Shown here one piece after another: positions 1-5,220 of a stretch of DNA of 8,284 nt. Numbering within the stretch: the first letter of the stretch is position 1; each line of letters begins with the position of its first letter. The translations under genes and the position numbers were made by a program. The stretch lies in the NCBI GenBank assembly GCA_024280815.1, contig JAJRPL010000363.1, positions 1-8,284 of the forward strand, in the 5' to 3' direction. The DNA is from Bacteroidota bacterium. GTDB taxonomy: Bacteria > Bacteroidota > Bacteroidia > Flavobacteriales > Flavobacteriaceae. The notes below the pieces were generated by a model. That model was not told the origin of the DNA, made no database searches, and saw only the letters and a list, made by a program, of their open reading frames with translations.

Positions 1-318
1 AGAGTTTTCAACAAAAAATCGATTTTTATCCAACCTGAAAACAAGGGGCTTACTTTTGAAAAAATAAAATTTTCATCCCTTTTATTGGCTTAGAAGAAGA
101 GTTTTAACTAATTTTGGGTTTTATCGGACAACAATAATATTAAAGATGTCATTTCGAGCGGAGTCGAGAAAGACCAAACAACTTTTGACCTATCTGCCAA
201 AAACCCAAACACACCAGAAGAAGCACCACTACGCCAACCCAATGAGATTTTAGATGCAATGGCAAGTTTGGATAAAGAAAGTAGCAAAATTTTAGAAACG
301 ATAAAAGATTTGCTATGA
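1..318 (+). pseudogene. hsdM: 3' end of type I RM modification subunit (hsdM), frame-disrupted
   Basis: HsdM is the N6-adenine methyltransferase subunit of type I RM enzymes. Only its C-terminal end is in view. From base 112 the frame reads FWVLSDNNN, then FDLSAKNPN near 184-210, then EAPLRQPNEILDAM and a final KILETIKDLL before TGA at 316-318. An aromatic-D-L-S-A-K-N-P motif followed by a LR.P.EIL helix is typical of HsdM C-termini. Upstream the frame is not continuous. Frame 1 carries RVFNKKSIFIQPENKGLTFE and hits TAG at 91-93 and TAA at 109-111. Meanwhile frame 3 at 72-104 reads FIPFIGLEEEF, which fits the expected protein better. This suggests at least two compensating indels, or sequencing errors in A/T runs. 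About 15 extra residues between FWVLS and FDLS coincide with a repeat at 147-172. The TGA overlaps the ATG of the next gene (ATGA, 315-318), as in a coupled operon. The identity of the tail is fairly sure; whether the gene is dead is inference. Confidence 0.62.
147..172 (+). repeat. Flavobacterial dispersed-type repeat inside the hsdM tail
   Basis: The core TTTCGAGCGGAGTCGAGAAA (153-172) matches a short dispersed repeat that I recognise from many Bacteroidota intergenic regions, usually seen as a TCATTTCGAGCG..GTCGAGAAA element. It forms an imperfect hairpin, with TTTC pairing GAAA and TCGA present on both sides. Here it lies in frame within the hsdM tail and encodes VISSGVEK, in a stretch where HsdM proteins normally have no extra residues. 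There is one copy in this window, so its repeat status rests on family recollection. Confidence 0.55.
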
Positions 319-548
319 AAAACGAAATAATACTATATCAAAATGAAACATTTGCCGAACGAGTTGAGGTAAGAATAGAAAATGAAACTGTTTGGCTAAA
401 CAAAGAGCAAATGAGTACGCTATTTGGTAGAGATAGAACAGTTATTGGCAGGCATATTAATAATATTTTTAAAGAAGGTGAATTAGAATAAGAAGTGGTG
501 TGTGCATTTTTTGCACTAACCACTCAACACGGTGCTGTTAATAAATAG
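315..548 (+). pseudogene. Truncated RhuM-family gene with in-frame stop
   Basis: The ATG at 315-317 overlaps the hsdM stop. The product begins MKNEIILYQNETFAERVEV and contains the family's VWLNKEQMSTLFGRDRTVIGRHINN segment, the presumed DNA-binding helix-turn-helix-like N-terminus of RhuM proteins. A TAA at 489-491 interrupts the frame after KEGELE. Beyond it the same frame continues with the family-typical EVVCAFFALTTQHGAVNK, ending at TAG 546-548. The in-frame stop therefore looks like a nonsense change in a gene that was also cut short, and the middle and C-terminal parts are missing. It is clearly related to, but diverged from, the complete copy starting at 553 (identical MKNEIILYQ and VRIENETVWLN), so it is not a fresh duplication. 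It may be the relic of the original operon member, or the product of recombination between two rhuM alleles. Confidence 0.75.
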
Positions 549-552
549 ATTA

Positions 553-1404
553 ATGAAAAACGAGATAATACTATATCAAGCAGAAGAACTTACTTCCAAA
601 ATAGAGGTGAGAATTGAAAATGAAACCGTTTGGTTAAACAGGCAACAAATCTCCTCTCTATTGGGTAGAGACGTTAAAACTATTGGCAAGCATATCAACA
701 ATGCTTTAAAAGAAGAACTTCAGGCATTTTCAGTTGTCGCAAAATTTGCGACAACTGCAACAGACGGCAAAATATATCAAGTTGAACATTACAACCTTGA
801 TGTAATTATTTCAGTAGGTTACAGAGTAAAATCTAAACAAGGTACACAGTTTAGAATATGGGCAAATAAAATATTGAAAGACTATCTATTAAAAGGATAC
901 GCTTTAAATAATAGAATGAGCCGTATAGAAGATAATGTTTTTCAACTAATAGAAAAAGTAAATGATATTGATTTGCAAATAAATACCAATTTACCACCAA
1001 CACAAGGTGTGTTTTTTGATAACCAAGTATTTGATGCCTATACACTAATAGCAGATATAGTACGAACTGCCAAAACATCAATTATATTGATTGATAATTA
1101 TATAGACGATACTACCCTAACCCATTTGTGTAAAAAACAAAAAAATGTAAACGCTATCTTACTAACAAAAACCATAAGCAAACAACTACTATTAGATGTA
1201 AAAAAAGCCAATACACAATACCCAACCGTACAAGTAAAACAATTTAACAAAGCACGCGATAGATTTTTAATTATAGACCAAAAAGAAATTTACCATATTG
1301 GAGCAAGTTTAAAAGATTTAGGCAAAAAATGGTTTGCCTTTACTAAGTTAAATAGCAACTCAGTTACTATTTTAAAAACCATTCAATCTTTAATTAAAAA
1401 CTAA
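553..1404 (+). CDS. RhuM-family protein with PLD-like C-terminal region
   Basis: The predicted protein has 283 residues. I chose the ATG at 553 because MKNEIILYQ matches the start of the truncated paralogue at 315; a GTG at 532 would only add seven unconvincing residues (MLLINRL). Residues 1-120 are the RhuM (virulence RhuM family) region. VWLNRQQISSLLGRDVKTIG (27-46) is a likely DNA-binding motif, followed by HYNLDVIISVGYRVKSKQG at 79-97 and the RIWANKILKDYLLKGY segment. Residues 120-150 look like a helical linker. Residues 152-266 look like half of a phospholipase D-type fold, with SIILIDNYIDDTTL near 176-189 and RDRFLIIDQKEIYHIGASLKDLGKK at 235-259. In relatives as I recall them, the residue before DRFLIID is His; here it is Arg235. 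RhuM was named from a Salmonella pathogenicity island, and its relatives commonly sit inside type I RM operons. A biochemical role is not established. It ends one base before hsdS starts, so co-transcription is likely. Confidence 0.85.
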   Translation: MKNEIILYQAEELTSKIEVRIENETVWLNRQQISSLLGRDVKTIGKHINNALKEELQAFSVVAKFATTATDGKIYQVEHYNLDVIISVGYRVKSKQGTQFRIWANKILKDYLLKGYALNNRMSRIEDNVFQLIEKVNDIDLQINTNLPPTQGVFFDNQVFDAYTLIADIVRTAKTSIILIDNYIDDTTLTHLCKKQKNVNAILLTKTISKQLLLDVKKANTQYPTVQVKQFNKARDRFLIIDQKEIYHIGASLKDLGKKWFAFTKLNSNSVTILKTIQSLIKN

Positions 1405-1405
1405 T

Positions 1406-2632
1406 ATGAAGAAAGAGAAAGTAATGCTTAATTATAAGTTGAAAATGGAAAATGAAAAACAATTTTCAACTGTCAATCCTCAACTTTCAATTAAAAAGAA
1501 GGGTTGGGAATACGGAACATTAGAAGATGCTGTAAATAAAGCCTCTTCAAACATATCTTTAAATAAGGTTAAAGATGATGAAGGAGAGTATCCTCTTTTT
1601 AGTGCAAAAGGATTAAATAAACATATTTCATTTTTTCAACAAGAAAAAGAATATTTGGCAATTATAAAAGATGGTGCAGGAATTGGTAGAGTTTCACAGC
1701 ATCCTGCAAAATCATCTGTTGTAGCAACAATGCAATATTTAATACCAAAAGAAGGATTTGATATTGGTTTTGTACAATATTTTTTAAATGGAATTGATTT
1801 TCAAAAACATAGACAGGGTAGCACAATACCACACGTTTATTTTAAAGATTATAAATCTGAACCTTTTCCGTTATTACCCCTAAAAACCCAACAACAAATA
1901 GTAGCCCTATTAGACAAAGCCTTTACCGCCATAGACCAAGCCAAAGCCAATGCACAGCAAAACCTAATAAACGCTAAACAACTCTTTGAAAGTGTACTTA
2001 ATGATGAATTGTCAGTTGTTAATGGTCAATTAAAAAAAAGTTGGAAAGAGAAAACTTTAGAACAAATAGCAAATACTTTTGGAAGAGGAAAATCAAAACA
2101 TAGACCAAGAAATGATAAAAAATTATATGGTGGTGATTATCCTTTTATTCAGACAGGAGACATTAGAAATTCTGAGCATTTTATTACAAAATACACGCAA
2201 ACGTATAATGAAATTGGTTTAGCACAAAGTAAATTGTGGCCAAAAGGAACTATTTGCATAACGATTGCAGCAAATATTGCTGAAACAGGTGTTTTATCTT
2301 TTGATGCTTGTTTTCCAGACAGTGTTATAGGTATTGTTGTTAACCCAGAGTTTGCTAATATTGATTTTGTAGAATATTTATTACAATCATTCAAAGTAAA
2401 TTTACAATCATTAAGCAAAGGAAGTGCACAGGATAATCTTAATTTAGGTACTTTTAAAAATAAATTATTTCCTTTTCCACCTCTAAAAGAACAACAAAAA
2501 ATAGTCAAAAAATTAAACGCATTACAAACCCAAACCAAAAAATTAGAAAACATTTACAGCCAAAAAATAGCCGATTTAGAAGAATTAAAAAAGAGTATAT
2601 TGCAAAAAGCGTTTAGTGGAGAGTTAACGTAG
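1406..2632 (+). CDS. hsdS: Type I restriction enzyme specificity subunit HsdS
   Basis: The 408-residue protein is the subunit that reads the bipartite DNA target for both methylation and cleavage. It has the classic two-fold layout. Target recognition domain 1 is at about 31-155, conserved coiled-coil 1 at about 157-200 (LPLKTQQQIVALLDKAFTAID), target recognition domain 2 at about 211-357 (contains FIQTGDIRN), and conserved region 2 at about 358-408 (PPLKEQQKIVKKL through SILQKAFSGELT). The length is normal. The annotated ATG lies one base after the rhuM stop. Met7 or Met14 could also serve, since residues 1-30 are low-complexity and not part of a recognition domain. Before each recognition domain is a similar QLSIKKKGW or QLKKSW junction, which could assist domain swapping. 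The C-terminus ends at SGELT, and the TAG stop is formed with the first bases of a REP-like element, so a few native residues may be lost. The gene looks functional. Confidence 0.95.
   Translation: MKKEKVMLNYKLKMENEKQFSTVNPQLSIKKKGWEYGTLEDAVNKASSNISLNKVKDDEGEYPLFSAKGLNKHISFFQQEKEYLAIIKDGAGIGRVSQHPAKSSVVATMQYLIPKEGFDIGFVQYFLNGIDFQKHRQGSTIPHVYFKDYKSEPFPLLPLKTQQQIVALLDKAFTAIDQAKANAQQNLINAKQLFESVLNDELSVVNGQLKKSWKEKTLEQIANTFGRGKSKHRPRNDKKLYGGDYPFIQTGDIRNSEHFITKYTQTYNEIGLAQSKLWPKGTICITIAANIAETGVLSFDACFPDSVIGIVVNPEFANIDFVEYLLQSFKVNLQSLSKGSAQDNLNLGTFKNKLFPFPPLKEQQKIVKKLNALQTQTKKLENIYSQKIADLEELKKSILQKAFSGELT
1426..1507 (+). repeat. Spacer-like low-complexity segment before first recognition domain
   Basis: The bases encoding residues 7-33 of HsdS are made of CAATTTTCAAC / TGTCAATC / CAACTTTCAATT-like words, a composition that resembles Bacteroidota intergenic minirepeats more than coding sequence. 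The last 21 bases (1487-1507) resemble 2026-2044, which precede the second recognition domain. Both read TCAATTAAAAA followed by A/G-rich bases and GTTGG. Confidence 0.4.
2026..2044 (+). repeat. Matching junction before second recognition domain of hsdS
   Basis: The bases TCAATTAAAAAAAAGTTGG are close to 1487-1507, allowing a two-base length difference. They are preceded by TTGTCAGTTGTTAATGG, again of the TTGTCAATT type. The two places occupy equivalent positions in the pseudo-symmetric HsdS, just ahead of each W..(K/G)TLE start of a recognition domain. This is direct sequence similarity; a role in recombination is inference. Confidence 0.45.
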
Positions 2633-2654
2633 GGGCGACCTTTATGGTCGACCC
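2631..2654 (+). repeat. REP-like hairpin abutting hsdS stop
   Basis: Arms 2632-2640 (GGGGCGACC) and 2646-2654 (GGTCGACCC) pair at eight of nine positions, with a single G-A mismatch, around a TTTAT loop. The first bases supply the A and G of the hsdS TAG stop. A nearly identical copy lies at 3010-3033 inside the transposase gene (loop CTTGT), with the same arms and the same preceding CGTA. The sharp shift to GC-rich sequence against an AT-rich background supports a foreign origin. Confidence 0.8.
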
Positions 2655-2678
2655 AAATAAAAGGGCGACCAAATAAAA

Positions 2679-2722
2679 GGGCAACCACAAGGATTGCCCC
2701 AACGGATTGCCCCAACGGATTC
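2679..2722 (+). repeat. Second REP-like hairpin plus AACGGATT repeats
   Basis: GGGCAA (2679-2684) pairs with TTGCCC (2694-2699), and the inner CC/GG pairs across an ACAA loop with one bulged A. It is followed by two AACGGATT words (2700-2720). The same order of words, GGGCAACCACAAGG-ATTGCCCCAACGGAT, occurs at 3131-3160 inside the transposase gene. The upstream region is therefore a shorter copy of the same composite element rather than a separate repeat. Confidence 0.65.
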
Positions 2723-2743
2723 ACAACGAAAAAAAATAAAAAA

Positions 2744-3445
2744 ATGAAATACAACCCCAAAATTCATAAACGTAAATCAATCCGATTAAAAGGATATGAT
2801 TATTCGCAGGAAGGATTGTATTTTGTAACGATTTGTTGTCAGAACAGAGAACATTTTTTTGGTAACATAAAAAATGGGGTTATGACATTGAATAACGCAG
2901 GAAAAATGATAGAAAAACAATGGTTAGCAATATCAAAAAGGTTTAAAAACATAGAATTAGATGAATATATAATAATGCCCAACCATTTTCACGCCATATT
3001 GAATATCGTAGGGGCGACCCTTGTGGTCGACCCAATAAATAATAAATTGGTAAATCCCATAAAACAAAAAGGGCAACCTGGAAAAGGGCAACCTGGAAAA
3101 GGGCAACCTGGAAAAGGGCAACCTGGAGAAGGGCAACCACAAGGGATTGCCCCAACGGATATCCCAACGGATATCCCAACGGATATCCCAACGGATTCCC
3201 CAACGGATTCCCCAACGGGTAAAACGGTAGGAGAAATAATTGGGGCGTTTAAATCAATTACAACAAACGAATATATAAAAAACGTCAAATCAAATAATTG
3301 GAAACGGTTTAATGGTAAATTATGGCAACGTAATTATTGGGAACATATAATACGAAATGAAAAATCATATCACACAATTTCTAATTATATCAGAAATAAT
3401 CCCCATAATTGGGATGACGATTCATTAAAAATAACAGACAAATAA
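2744..3445 (+). CDS. REP-associated tyrosine transposase (RAYT, Y1/HUH family) with repeat insertion
   Basis: The predicted protein has 233 residues. The N-terminus IHKRKSIRLKGYDYSQEGLYFVTICCQNREHFFG is the standard opening of this family in Bacteroidota. The HUH metal-binding motif is MPNHFHAIL (residues 78-86; His81 and His83). The C-terminal block LWQRNYWEHIIRNEKSY (193-209) carries the likely catalytic tyrosine, for which I favour Tyr198 from family alignment memory. NYIRNNPHNW (214-223) is the usual end signature. Between the HUH motif and TVGEIIGAFKS (161-171) lies an added stretch of roughly 70 residues, 88-160. It is the translation of a REP-like hairpin (VGATLVVDP) and two minisatellites (GQPGK and PTDI units). 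The insert keeps the frame, so the enzyme may still work. It is in the same frame as hsdS, with only the TAG at 2630-2632 between them. RAYTs nick and join single-stranded DNA at REP hairpins. Confidence 0.88.
   Translation: MKYNPKIHKRKSIRLKGYDYSQEGLYFVTICCQNREHFFGNIKNGVMTLNNAGKMIEKQWLAISKRFKNIELDEYIIMPNHFHAILNIVGATLVVDPINNKLVNPIKQKGQPGKGQPGKGQPGKGQPGEGQPQGIAPTDIPTDIPTDIPTDSPTDSPTGKTVGEIIGAFKSITTNEYIKNVKSNNWKRFNGKLWQRNYWEHIIRNEKSYHTISNYIRNNPHNWDDDSLKITDK
3010..3033 (+). repeat. Internal REP-like hairpin within the transposase gene
   Basis: Arms 3011-3019 (GGGGCGACC) and 3025-3033 (GGTCGACCC) are identical to those at 2632-2654, with a CTTGT loop. Read in frame it gives VGATLVVDP just after the HUH motif. 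A GATLVV/GATLAVA-type peptide at this place is something I recall from other bacterial RAYTs, which suggests a recurrent insertion point. Confidence 0.8.
3071..3130 (+). repeat. 15-bp minisatellite, four units (GQPGK)
   Basis: The unit GGGCAACCTGGAAAA starts at 3071, 3086, 3101 and 3116, the last with one A-to-G change (GQPGE). A fifth partial unit starts at 3131. The 15-bp unit preserves the reading frame. Each unit begins with the GGGCAACC word of the second hairpin, so the array probably grew from that arm. Confidence 0.92.
3131..3220 (+). repeat. Hairpin followed by 12-bp minisatellite (PTDI/PTDS)
   Basis: GGGCAA (3131-3136) pairs with TTGCCC (3147-3152). Then the unit CCAACGGATATC begins at 3152, 3164 and 3176, continues as CCAACGGATTCC at 3188 and 3200, and ends with CCAACGGGT (3212-3220). 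The units encode PTDI three times, PTDS twice, then PTG. Units of 12 bp keep the transposase frame open. The GGATTCC variants match words in the copy upstream of the gene. Confidence 0.9.
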
Positions 3446-3602
3446 TGAAGGATAATTAGCACAAATTCGAATTAATTGGAAATTCCGACAAGTTCGAATA
3501 CATCAAAAAGAACAAAGTTTAAAAGAGTTAGAAAAAGATATTAAGAAGTTAAAAAAATAAGTTCTTGATTGGGTTTTGATTTTAATTGAATAAGAATTAA
3601 AA
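3446..3602 (+). other. Spacer after the transposase, no clear gene
   Basis: There is no REP copy and no convincing terminator here. One short open stretch (3456-3560) would end in the lysine/glutamate-rich helix KEQSLKELEKDIKKLKK but has no start codon. An overlapping frame reads KFELIGNSDKFEYIKKNKV (ending at 3522). Either may be the stub of a gene displaced by the RAYT unit, but I cannot identify it. Words ATTCGAA and TTCGAAT (about 3465-3500) form a weak inverted repeat. A promoter for the following gene may lie here, but no clear Bacteroidota TAnnTTTG box is evident. Confidence 0.35.
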
Positions 3603-4427
3603 ATGAAAAGAATATATATAAAAGATTGGACTGAGTTAAAACCTTATGACAGCCACAGTATTACAGATAATTATTATCTAAAAATTTGTAACGAAGTAAA
3701 AAAGGTATTGTTTTTAGAATATGGTGAGGTATTGGCGTATTATTTAAATGAAAATGATATAGACCTAATGTCTTGCTTTTTGGTTTCGTATTTTGAAGAT
3801 ATTATTTCAGAAACCAATATTTTTACAGCATTTACCAATAAACACCAAAACTTATACGGCAAAAAATTGCCATTTTATAATACAACCGAGTATTTTGAAG
3901 ATGAAATTAATATTCAAGATGTACAATTCTTGATATGGTATTTTTTAAACACCATTCAAGATGAGCAATTTGTAAATCCAAACAAAGAGGTATTTTATAA
4001 AATGGCAAACGATATTATGCTCATTTTAGAAGATGAATACGAATATGCACCAGAAAATATAGTCTTAAAAAAATACTACACCTTACCTAAAAATGAAACA
4101 GATTTTTATAAAGGTAGAGAAATGGTGGATGCTGTTCTTTTTAGATCATATTTTTTTCATACAGATACGTATGCTACTCTCTTAGAAAGAGAAGAAGAAA
4201 TTATAGAAAGAACTGAGAATGATAAAAATTTATTAAGTTATCTCAGAGACAACCGTGATGCCGTTTTACTTTCTGCACATACCAAATTATTGAGCCTAAA
4301 AGGTAACGAATGGGTTGCAGAAATAATAGGAGATAAACATTCGCTTTACAAAGACTTTAAAAATATGTCACCAAAAATTAAAGGATATTTTTTTACAAAG
4401 GGCAAGATAAAGACACTGTTTTTTTAG
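3603..4427 (+). CDS. DUF3843-like protein, N-terminal part (frameshifted)
   Basis: The 274-residue product starts MKRIYIKDWTELKPYDSHSITDNYYLKICNEVK. With FEDIISETNIFTAFTNKHQNLYGKKLPFY and EINIQDVQFLIWYFLNT, this is the pattern I associate with the uncharacterised DUF3843 family of Bacteroidota. That family name is from memory and only moderately certain. The protein is acidic, apparently cytosolic, and shows no signal peptide or membrane segment. The last natural-looking residues are SPKIKGYFF; the final 11 codons (TKGKIKTLFF and stop) look like out-of-frame sequence. A -1 shift in the T7 run at 4388-4394 would join it to the following frame and give one protein of about 537 residues. No catalytic motif is visible, so no function is offered. 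Its place just before hsdR suggests an accessory role in, or passenger status on, the RM operon. Confidence 0.8.
   Translation: MKRIYIKDWTELKPYDSHSITDNYYLKICNEVKKVLFLEYGEVLAYYLNENDIDLMSCFLVSYFEDIISETNIFTAFTNKHQNLYGKKLPFYNTTEYFEDEINIQDVQFLIWYFLNTIQDEQFVNPNKEVFYKMANDIMLILEDEYEYAPENIVLKKYYTLPKNETDFYKGREMVDAVLFRSYFFHTDTYATLLEREEEIIERTENDKNLLSYLRDNRDAVLLSAHTKLLSLKGNEWVAEIIGDKHSLYKDFKNMSPKIKGYFFTKGKIKTLFF
4388..4394 (+). other. T7 slippery run at the frame break
   Basis: The run TTTTTTT follows GGATA. In the upstream frame it is read as TAT TTT TTT ACA. After a -1 step it becomes TTT TTT TAC AAA, giving FFYKGQDKDTVFLEHIASS, which runs on without a stop into the frame used from 4517 to 5215. The two frames overlap only between 4382 and 4427, and this run is the only long homopolymer ahead of the upstream frame's terminal T-run. 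A lost T (mutation or sequencing error) is the simplest explanation. The heptamer T TTT TTT also meets the pattern for programmed -1 frameshifting. Confidence 0.75.
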
Positions 4428-4516
4428 AACATATTGCATCCAGTAAAAAGTTTAATCTAACCAAAAAATCTTTTGACAATGGTCATTTTTTAAAAGAGAT
4501 TGATACTATTGTTTTT

Positions 4517-5215
4517 ATGGGCATTGTCTTGTGGAGAGAAGAATGGTGGTTTTCGGGTATTTTCTTTACACAAGATTTTAATGCAGATTTAATATTAGAC
4601 GAAAAAAACTCAATAGAAAGTAGAAGGATGGTTAATTTTTTAGACCATAAAGATGATGAAGTAGAAAAAACGCTACAACTACAATACAATGCTTTTTTAG
4701 ACTTTAATAACGGAAAACAAATTGCTTTTTTACCTGCAGATAAAGTGAATTATTTTACAAAAGAATATGTTACCTTTTTTAACAATTCTTTAAACCTATC
4801 TAAAAAAGAAATCGAACAAGCGAAAGACAGAAGCAGAAAAGAAGGTTTTTTTGGAGAAAATGATACTATTGAAGATCTAGATTTTAATGAAGATTTTGAA
4901 ACAGCCTTAGTATTTTTTAATCCTAAAAGTGGAATGGAAATAGCCTTTGAAGTTAATAGTGCTTTTCCTGCAAAAGAGAATAAATATTTTTATAAAGACA
5001 AAACAAAAGAGCATATTTTAAGACTTTTTATGTCTGAAGAATTATCAACAGAATTGGTAATGTATTGTGTAGATAACTTTAAAAATAAACAAGCATATTT
5101 TAAAACATCTGAAGGTGAATTCTTGTTAAATGATTTAGATTTTTTACTACGCTTTTTTAAAGGAAATCAATACCATTCTAACCCACAAATTACCTTTACA
5201 GGAAAAAAAGAATAA
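4517..5215 (+). CDS. DUF3843-like protein, C-terminal part (frameshifted)
   Basis: The product from the first ATG has 232 residues. However, this frame is open from 4382 and is coding-like from 4394 onward (YKGQDKDTVFLEHIASSKKF). The ATG at 4517 therefore lies inside the protein and is probably not a natural start. It continues GIVLWREEWWFSGIFFTQDFN, then an acidic central region (EDLDFNEDFETALVFFNPKSGMEIAFEVN), and ends QITFTGKKE. I see no nuclease, ATPase or membrane signature. The stop lies five bases before the hsdR ATG, so the two are likely co-translated. If the frame break is real in the genome, this half would be made only through frameshifting or internal initiation. Confidence 0.75.
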   Translation: MGIVLWREEWWFSGIFFTQDFNADLILDEKNSIESRRMVNFLDHKDDEVEKTLQLQYNAFLDFNNGKQIAFLPADKVNYFTKEYVTFFNNSLNLSKKEIEQAKDRSRKEGFFGENDTIEDLDFNEDFETALVFFNPKSGMEIAFEVNSAFPAKENKYFYKDKTKEHILRLFMSEELSTELVMYCVDNFKNKQAYFKTSEGEFLLNDLDFLLRFFKGNQYHSNPQITFTGKKE

Positions 5216-5220
5216 AAATT

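Larger units (their letters stand above)
2628..3445 (+). mobile_element. REP-RAYT unit inserted between hsdS and downstream accessory gene
   Basis: The unit consists of a REP-like hairpin region (2631-2722) and a REP-associated tyrosine transposase gene (2744-3445). It interrupts what is otherwise a tightly packed operon. The left edge is sharp, lying at the last codon of hsdS. No matching REP copy is visible after the transposase stop, so the right edge is unknown and could lie anywhere in 3446-3602. RAYTs are domesticated relatives of IS200/IS605 transposases and act on REP hairpins. Whether this unit still moves cannot be told from one locus. Confidence 0.6.

Noticed and set aside
532..552. 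GTG start for the complete rhuM gene
   Set aside because: The paralogue at 315 begins with the same MKNEIILYQ that follows the ATG at 553, and the seven extra residues have no family support.
2149..2760. Minus-strand open frames opposite hsdS and its 3' spacer
   Set aside because: They are antisense to a well-supported hsdS or to the REP hairpins and show no recognisable protein features.
3071..3220. Possible CRISPR-like array
   Set aside because: The units are contiguous 15-bp and 12-bp tandem repeats without unique spacers, and they lie in frame in a transposase gene.
2943..3288. Long open frames on the minus strand across the repeat region
   Set aside because: The GC-rich repeat units lack stops in several frames, so open frames arise by composition. 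The plus frame contains the HUH transposase motifs on both sides.
3465..3500. Inverted ATTCGAA/TTCGAAT words as a terminator or attachment site
   Set aside because: The arms are only seven bases, AT-rich, and not followed by a T-run; no matching second site is seen.
3560..3602. Promoter upstream of the DUF3843-like gene
   Set aside because: TAATTGAA with an upstream TTG is only a weak match to the Bacteroidota TAnnTTTG box, and such words are frequent by chance in AT-rich spacer.
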